From positions 1 to 42,812 of the IMG/VR virus record IMGVR_UViG_3300025141_010727: a DNA stretch of 42,812 nt. The stretch is one strand, 5' to 3'. The position numbers and the translations under genes were made by a program. The notes under the pieces are model-generated. The model did not search any database. It had not been told where the DNA came from and was given only the letters and a program-made list of their open reading frames with translations. This document shows, piece after piece, positions 38,375 to 42,812 of the stretch; within the stretch, counting starts at the first letter, position 1, and each line of letters starts with the position of its first letter. Source of the DNA: a virus.

Positions 38375-39061
38375 ATGAATAATGTTTTTGTAAAGCTTCA
38401 TCCACTGGATGATAAGAAGAAGCTAATGACAGATTGGTGTTATTCTGTTAAGAATAATATGTTTATAAAAACAGATTTGAACCTTAGTAGAATTGATGAA
38501 CGAGGTTATTTCACAATAGAAGATAATAAGATAAAAAAGCTTCGTAGGAATAATTATTATACAAAACTTACAAGAGATGAATTTGCAAGAGATACAAGAA
38601 ATTTACGTCGTAGAAATAATGAAGCATATAAAGCTGGTGATATATTAGGCCAAGTAATTGGTTTGGTACAACCTCATAGATATATGCATAAGAAGGGTAA
38701 GCCAGCTCGTCATAAGTGGATATTTGATGTATTGAATAATACTTTTTTATATATATCTAATGAAGATTATATCGAATTAGGTTTTAATAAATTTGGCAGA
38801 GGTTTTATAATTTCATTTAGTAAGAAAAAAGGAAAATATGTAAAATTAGGACAAAATGGGGATGTAAAGCTCCCTAAAACTTTGGATGAAATACAAGCAC
38901 AAGAATGGCAAGGAACAGTTGCAGATAATTTACTTTTTTGGCAATCTAGATTAAAATATAATAACAAATGTGCAAGGTGCGTTAACATATTATCATGTGG
39001 ACAACCAAAAAATATTGTGCTTGCAAGTTGCAGGAAGTATAAAAGGAGGCCAAAGGAATGA
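38375..39061 (+). CDS. Unknown protein with C-terminal Cys cluster (228 aa)
   Basis: ATG after TTGGAGG. Basic in the middle (RDTRNLRRRNNEAYKAGD), then HKKGKPARHKWIFDVLNNT. The end has CARCVNILSCGQPKNIVLAS then C, four Cys that could hold zinc or an Fe-S cluster. Overlaps the HD hydrolase gene by four bases. Unknown function. Confidence 0.68.
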   Translation: MNNVFVKLHPLDDKKKLMTDWCYSVKNNMFIKTDLNLSRIDERGYFTIEDNKIKKLRRNNYYTKLTRDEFARDTRNLRRRNNEAYKAGDILGQVIGLVQPHRYMHKKGKPARHKWIFDVLNNTFLYISNEDYIELGFNKFGRGFIISFSKKKGKYVKLGQNGDVKLPKTLDEIQAQEWQGTVADNLLFWQSRLKYNNKCARCVNILSCGQPKNIVLASCRKYKRRPKE

Positions 39062-39687
39062 CAAAGGTAGAACAAAAAGTATTGACCGATAATGCAATTG
39101 AAGTTATTGATAAATTATTCGAGAAATACGTTTTCAATGACAAAGTATCAAATGAAAATAAAGAGGGATGGAAACTCTTTTTAGAGAAATATGCACAAAG
39201 ATATTTTATGTGTCCTGCATCAGGAAAGTTAGATCAACATTCTCCATATCCTGGCGGTTTAGCGGTTCATTCATTAAAAGTGTATGAAAGATTAATAGGA
39301 ATTAGAGATGCTTTAGGTGTTAAGAAACAAATTTCTGTTTATAGTGCATTAATCACTTCATTATTTCATGATGTTGGTAAGATTGGTTCAGAAGATGGGA
39401 CTACTTATTACATTCCAGAAGAATCAGATTGGCATAGAAATAAATTAGGTAGAATGTTTACTTTTAATAATGAGTTACAAGACGGACTTACAGTTCCATT
39501 AAGATCACTTAGATTAATTGAAGGTTGCGGTATTAAATTAACAAATGATGAATTCCATGCAATTCTATATCATGATGGTTTATATGTAGAAAGTAATAGA
39601 ATTCCATCAGTTATGTTTAGTAAAATCGCACTTACACGTATTTTACAAATGGCAGACAGTTTTACTGCATTGGTAGACGATATTTAA
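39058..39687 (+). CDS. HD-domain phosphohydrolase
   Basis: 209 aa; ATG overlaps the previous stop, with AGGAGGCCAAAGG upstream. YPGGLAVHSLKVYERL supplies the first His, SLFHDVGKIGSEDG the HD pair, FHAILYHDGL and LTRILQMADSFTAL the last His and Asp. It may act on nucleotides or cyclic/signalling nucleotides; substrate unknown. Confidence 0.82.
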   Translation: MTKVEQKVLTDNAIEVIDKLFEKYVFNDKVSNENKEGWKLFLEKYAQRYFMCPASGKLDQHSPYPGGLAVHSLKVYERLIGIRDALGVKKQISVYSALITSLFHDVGKIGSEDGTTYYIPEESDWHRNKLGRMFTFNNELQDGLTVPLRSLRLIEGCGIKLTNDEFHAILYHDGLYVESNRIPSVMFSKIALTRILQMADSFTALVDDI

Positions 39688-39699
39688 CTGAGAGATTAT

Positions 39700-40317
39700 T
39701 TGGGCATATATAAAGAAGCTCTAACGAAAAATAAGATTTGGTCTTTTCCCTTATGTTGTTCTTTAGCTTTAAATGTTATACTAACTATTACATTTGCTAT
39801 AATTGGATTTAATCTGGTAAATTATAACTTCGTATTATCAGATACTAACGCAGCTCTTCGTCTTACAAATATAAACAATGGTATACTTATACAAAGATTG
39901 ACAGAATATGAAGAAAGGTTTAAAGAATCAGTAAAACATGTAAAAAAAACAATTAAGGTAGCAGTAACAATGTATCATCCTGTAAAAGGTCAAACAGATG
40001 ATAGACCAAATGAAACAGCTGATGGAACTATTATTAAAGTTGACGAAGCTAGTAATTATCGTTATATTGCTTTATCACGTAATCTTCACAAACGTTATGG
40101 GGGTCCTTTTGAATTTGGGGATTTTGTTTATATTTCTGCTATTCGTAAATCGAAGTTGGGGGATGTTATTGCTGACAAATCAGGGTTCTACAAGGTAAAA
40201 GATTTAATGAATAAGAGATTTATGAATAGAGTTGACATATTAGAATCAATAGGTGTAAAACCTTATAAATTTGAGTCAGCGAGTTTGTACAAAATAGAAA
40301 TGAACCAAGTAGAATGA
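39700..40317 (+). CDS. Membrane-anchored 3D-domain (double-psi barrel) protein
   Basis: 205 aa from TTG 39700. One membrane span near residues 15-38 (SLALNVILTITFAIIGFNLV), a helical linker (QRLTEYEERFKESVKHVKKT), then VAVTMYHPVKGQTDDRPNET with ADGTII, YIALSRNLHKRYGGPFEFGD and YKVKDLMNKRFMNRVDIL, matching the 3D domain of cell-wall-related proteins. Possibly acts on peptidoglycan outside the membrane. Catalytic activity not demonstrated by sequence. Confidence 0.7.
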   Translation: MGIYKEALTKNKIWSFPLCCSLALNVILTITFAIIGFNLVNYNFVLSDTNAALRLTNINNGILIQRLTEYEERFKESVKHVKKTIKVAVTMYHPVKGQTDDRPNETADGTIIKVDEASNYRYIALSRNLHKRYGGPFEFGDFVYISAIRKSKLGDVIADKSGFYKVKDLMNKRFMNRVDILESIGVKPYKFESASLYKIEMNQVE

Positions 40318-40351
40318 AGTATACCAAAATTAAATATAAAAAGGAACAAAT

Positions 40352-40666
40352 ATGATATTGGAGATTGCATTAGGTGTAAGTATAGTTGTCAATGTTATTC
40401 TCGGTTTTCTTGCAAAAAGATTGATTGATAGAGTTACAGCATTAGAAGGTGTATTTGAAGGTATTCATGGTGTTCTTGTAGAATTTTCAGCAAGATGTGA
40501 AGAAATGTTAAACATGCCGGCATATGCAAATGAACCTGTTGTAACAAATTTACTCACATCAGTAAAAGATTTGTATGATAAACTGCAAGTAGTAAATGAA
40601 CAATATAGATTCAATGTGCAGCTTAATGATGAGAATGCACCTTTGGAGAAAACGGATGCAAGATGA
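40352..40666 (+). CDS. Small membrane-anchored protein (104 aa)
   Basis: ATG after AAAGGA. N-terminal span ILEIALGVSIVVNVILGFLA, then a helical soluble part with LLTSVKDLYDKLQVVNEQYR. It overlaps the next gene by 11 bases. It may be a partner of the 3D-domain protein or a spanin-like accessory, but nothing confirms that. Confidence 0.65.
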   Translation: MILEIALGVSIVVNVILGFLAKRLIDRVTALEGVFEGIHGVLVEFSARCEEMLNMPAYANEPVVTNLLTSVKDLYDKLQVVNEQYRFNVQLNDENAPLEKTDAR

Positions 40667-41183
40667 AAATAGTGAGAAAAAACCAGAAGAGAATTTGAAA
40701 GTATCTTTAAAAGATATTGAAATTTTTGATGGTATGACTTATGATGCATTTATGAAAGAAATATTTATTAGATGTACAGAAGATAGAAAACGTGCATTGG
40801 ACACGTATGATAATATTGCAAAAAGATTTGATGATGACGATGATGTTTTCATGATTGGCGATAAAGCAAATCCTTATTTAGATTTATCAGTAAAATTAAA
40901 TGATAATCTTATTAAGCTTCTTTCTGCATCGCAAAAAATAGTTGAATCAGCAATTGATGCTAAAGATGATAATCAAGGTCTAGATGGTGATTCTATTCTT
41001 GATATGCTTGATAAACATGATATATTACCAGCAGGTATGAAAAATAGGAAATCTGAAGAGGATGAAGAAGATGAAGAGATAATAAAAGAAATTAAAGAAG
41101 AAGTAGATGATATGAGTAATAATCGTTTTATTATTGATCTTCCTGAAATTGATGAGTTTGAAGATAAGGATAGATACAAATGA
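40656..41183 (+). CDS. Unknown acidic protein (175 aa)
   Basis: ATG 40656 is seven bases after GGAG; longer upstream starts lie deep in the previous gene. Contains MTYDAFMKEIFIRCTEDRKR, NDNLIKLLSASQKIVESAID and a Glu-rich stretch (KSEEDEEDEEIIKEIKEEVD). No family recognised. It lies just before a RuvC-like nuclease. Confidence 0.68.
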   Translation: MQDENSEKKPEENLKVSLKDIEIFDGMTYDAFMKEIFIRCTEDRKRALDTYDNIAKRFDDDDDVFMIGDKANPYLDLSVKLNDNLIKLLSASQKIVESAIDAKDDNQGLDGDSILDMLDKHDILPAGMKNRKSEEDEEDEEIIKEIKEEVDDMSNNRFIIDLPEIDEFEDKDRYK

Positions 41184-41210
41184 AATTGATTTAGTTTGGA
41201 GGATAATGGT

Positions 41211-41756
41211 ATGAGGATTTTAGGGATAGATTTATCTACTAATGCAACTGGTTGGGGATTAATAGAAGACGGCGAATTATTAGATTATGGATTAATAGAT
41301 ACATCTAAAGCAAAAGATTATTATGATAAGTTGGTAGTATTTCAAGAATATATAGAAGAAAATCTTACAGGTTCAGTAAGAAATGTAGATATTATTGGTA
41401 TCGAAGATATATTAGGTAGGTTTTCAGCTGGTAGAACAAGTGCAAAGACAATTATAACTTTGGCAAGATTTAATGCTTTGGCAAGTGATTGCCTTTACAA
41501 ATATTATGGGATCAAGCCAGTTCATATAAATGTATTGAAAGCACGTAAATTAACTTTTGGGTCTGCAATTCCTAGAGGTGAAAATAGTAAAGAATATGTA
41601 AAAAATTACGTAGTAAATAGGTTTCCTGAAATAGAACTACCAAGAATGAAAAGAATAGATAAAATTGCAAATACAGCCTATGATATATGTGATAGTATAA
41701 TTATTGCTCTTGCATTATATGAAGAAAAAGAATTGAATGAATACAAGGCTAGATAA
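41211..41756 (+). CDS. RuvC-like Holliday junction nuclease
   Basis: 181 aa; ATG 41211 is placed eight bases after GGAGG (a TTG at 41196 overlaps that site). RNase H fold: RILGIDLSTNATGWGLIEDG (first Asp), DIIGIEDILGRFSAGRTSAK (Glu), and NTAYDICDSIIIALALY (Asp pair). About the length of RuvC (173 aa). Resolves branched recombination intermediates, perhaps before packaging. It overlaps the primase gene by 20 bases. Confidence 0.85.
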   Translation: MRILGIDLSTNATGWGLIEDGELLDYGLIDTSKAKDYYDKLVVFQEYIEENLTGSVRNVDIIGIEDILGRFSAGRTSAKTIITLARFNALASDCLYKYYGIKPVHINVLKARKLTFGSAIPRGENSKEYVKNYVVNRFPEIELPRMKRIDKIANTAYDICDSIIIALALYEEKELNEYKAR

Positions 41757-42696
41757 TTTAACAATTTTAGAAAATATACTAGGGGATCATGACGGTCATG
41801 ATCGAAACAACAATTATGTATTTACATGTACTAATTGTCAACATCCAAAGCCACACTTAGTAATTGATGTAGTCACAGAAAAATATCATTGTTGGATTTG
41901 TGATATTGGTGGCCAAGGATTAAAAAGAATGTTATTTAAGCTTGGTTTTGCTTCCGAAGCCAAACGATTTTTTTCTTCCAATATAACATATGGTTCACCT
42001 ACCAATCTCAATGATTTAATAACAATGTTGTCACATAGTCCGCAAAAAAAGCCGCTTTTTGATAAGCTTTTTATACCTAAAGAGTATGAAAATTTATATA
42101 AGCATAAGAAAGGCTTTGGCTTTGGTGCAGGAGTAAATTATCTTTATGGAAGAGGGATAACACAGGACGATTTGATCAAATACAACATGCATTATAGCCC
42201 TACGTCAAGAAGGATATTAATTCCATCATATGATCCATTATATAAGATAAATTATTTTATAACTAGAAGTATAGATGATGAGGTCAATCAAACATATGAT
42301 AATCCGCCAATTCCAAAAACAAATTTTATCTTCAATGAACATTTAATAGATTGGAATAAACCTTTATTCTTAGTAGAAGGTGTATTTGATGCAATAATGC
42401 TAAGAAGAAATGCAGTTCCTATATTAGGATCATCTTTAAAGAGAGATCATAAACTATTCAGAAAAATATTAAATAATAATTCAAAAATAGTATTATGTTT
42501 AGATCCAGATGCTTATAATAAGCAGATAACTATAGCAAATATCTTAGTTAAAAATGGTATAGATGTTAAAATGATAGATTTAAGGAAATTTGACAATGAT
42601 ATAGGGTCTATCAAAGATGTAGAAATAGTAAATGAATTGATTAATAACAATTCTGTAGATTTTGATTTTTTAGAAAGAGTTGCTTCAAATTTTTAG
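41737..42696 (+). CDS. DNA primase (gp61/DnaG type)
   Basis: 319 aa. N-terminal zinc ribbon FTCTNCQHPKPHL and YHCWICDIGG; linker; TOPRIM domain with PLFLVEGVFDAIMLRRNAVP (Glu) and KIVLCLDPDAYNKQ (Asp-x-Asp). Size near T4 gp61 (342 aa). Makes RNA primers for the lagging strand with the gp41-like helicase. Confidence 0.88.
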   Translation: MNTRLDNLTILENILGDHDGHDRNNNYVFTCTNCQHPKPHLVIDVVTEKYHCWICDIGGQGLKRMLFKLGFASEAKRFFSSNITYGSPTNLNDLITMLSHSPQKKPLFDKLFIPKEYENLYKHKKGFGFGAGVNYLYGRGITQDDLIKYNMHYSPTSRRILIPSYDPLYKINYFITRSIDDEVNQTYDNPPIPKTNFIFNEHLIDWNKPLFLVEGVFDAIMLRRNAVPILGSSLKRDHKLFRKILNNNSKIVLCLDPDAYNKQITIANILVKNGIDVKMIDLRKFDNDIGSIKDVEIVNELINNNSVDFDFLERVASNF

Positions 42697-42743
42697 AGGT
42701 ATTAATAGTTTTATTTAAAAGATTTAGAAAAGGAGTTTAATTA

Positions 42744-42812
42744 ATGCTGATCGGCCACATTTCAGATGTGCATATTCGTTTACTCAAAAGACATAGAGAA
42801 TATAAAGAAGTA
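42744..42812 (+). CDS. Start of SbcD/gp47-like nuclease (truncated by window edge)
   Basis: ATG after AAGGAG. The first residues include LIGHISDVHIR, the first metal-binding motif (Asp-x-His) of SbcD/Mre11/T4 gp47 nucleases. Runs off the right edge. A gp46-like partner would be expected downstream. Confidence 0.7.
   Translation, partial: MLIGHISDVHIRLLKRHREYKEV

Noticed and set aside
1-42812. CRISPR arrays
   Set aside because: No regularly spaced repeats of suitable length on either strand.
1-42812. Genes on the minus strand
   Set aside because: Open frames on that strand lie opposite clear + strand genes, lack family motifs and show only compositional bias.

Overview
The window looks like part of a large, AT-rich, tailed-phage (T4-related or jumbo myovirus-like) genome. 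All convincing genes lie on the + strand, are tightly packed and often overlap by a few bases. Many begin with TTG (about eight) or GTG behind a clear Shine-Dalgarno (SD) sequence. Replication proteins are T4-type (gp32-like SSB, UvsX/RecA, RNase H-type 5' nuclease, gp41/DnaB helicase, primase, ATP-dependent ligase, RuvC-like nuclease, the start of a gp47/SbcD nuclease), but the polymerase is a bacterial DnaE-type Pol III alpha. The host cannot be read directly. A lipoprotein-like M48 protease and a class II, B12-dependent ribonucleotide reductase fit a bacterial host, and the whole resembles uncultured aquatic phages known for 'fractured' genes with split inteins. Layout: 1-7130 carries a ligase-like/NMN adenylyltransferase fusion, a radical SAM/SPASM protein, a ClpP-like protease, a MazG-like pyrophosphatase and DNA ligase. 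7255-9354 is SSB plus RecA. 9355-9753 is a structured non-coding stretch with a 17-bp perfect inverted repeat and repeated CCAACAGTT motifs. 9754-16600 is an accessory region of small unknown genes, nine tRNA genes (Asn, Lys, Lys, Leu, Glu, Thr, Arg, Ile, Ser), a tRNA-half relic, an HNH nuclease relic, Pth2, thioredoxin, an M48 protease and a folded non-coding RNA candidate at 10647-10795. 16614-24720 holds an IMPDH/GMP reductase, 5' nuclease, helicase and a class II ribonucleotide reductase broken into two genes by a split intein with a homing endonuclease gene between them. 24736-30309 is an overlapping cluster (methyltransferase, thymidylate-synthase-like enzyme, U32 Fe-S protein, nucleotide-kinase-like protein, glycosyltransferase, family-4 UDG-like protein). 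30309-42812 has DnaE, two more all-alpha NTP pyrophosphatase-like proteins, many unknown late-type proteins, a PD-(D/E)XK nuclease, an HD hydrolase, a 3D-domain protein, RuvC-like nuclease, primase and the SbcD-like start. Working together: thioredoxin, ribonucleotide reductase, IMPDH/GMPR, MazG-like enzymes and the kinase-like protein would shape the nucleotide pool. SSB, helicase, primase, DnaE, RecA, nuclease and ligase would form the replisome. tRNAs and Pth2 would adapt translation to AT-rich codons. The cluster at 24736-30309 looks like a hypermodification pathway for a pyrimidine in DNA or, alternatively, in tRNA. The strongest novelty candidates are that cluster, the fractured ribonucleotide reductase with its hairpin-controlled endonuclease, the folded RNA at 10647-10795, and a recurring hairpin-around-promoter layout that could hide start sites in read-through transcripts.
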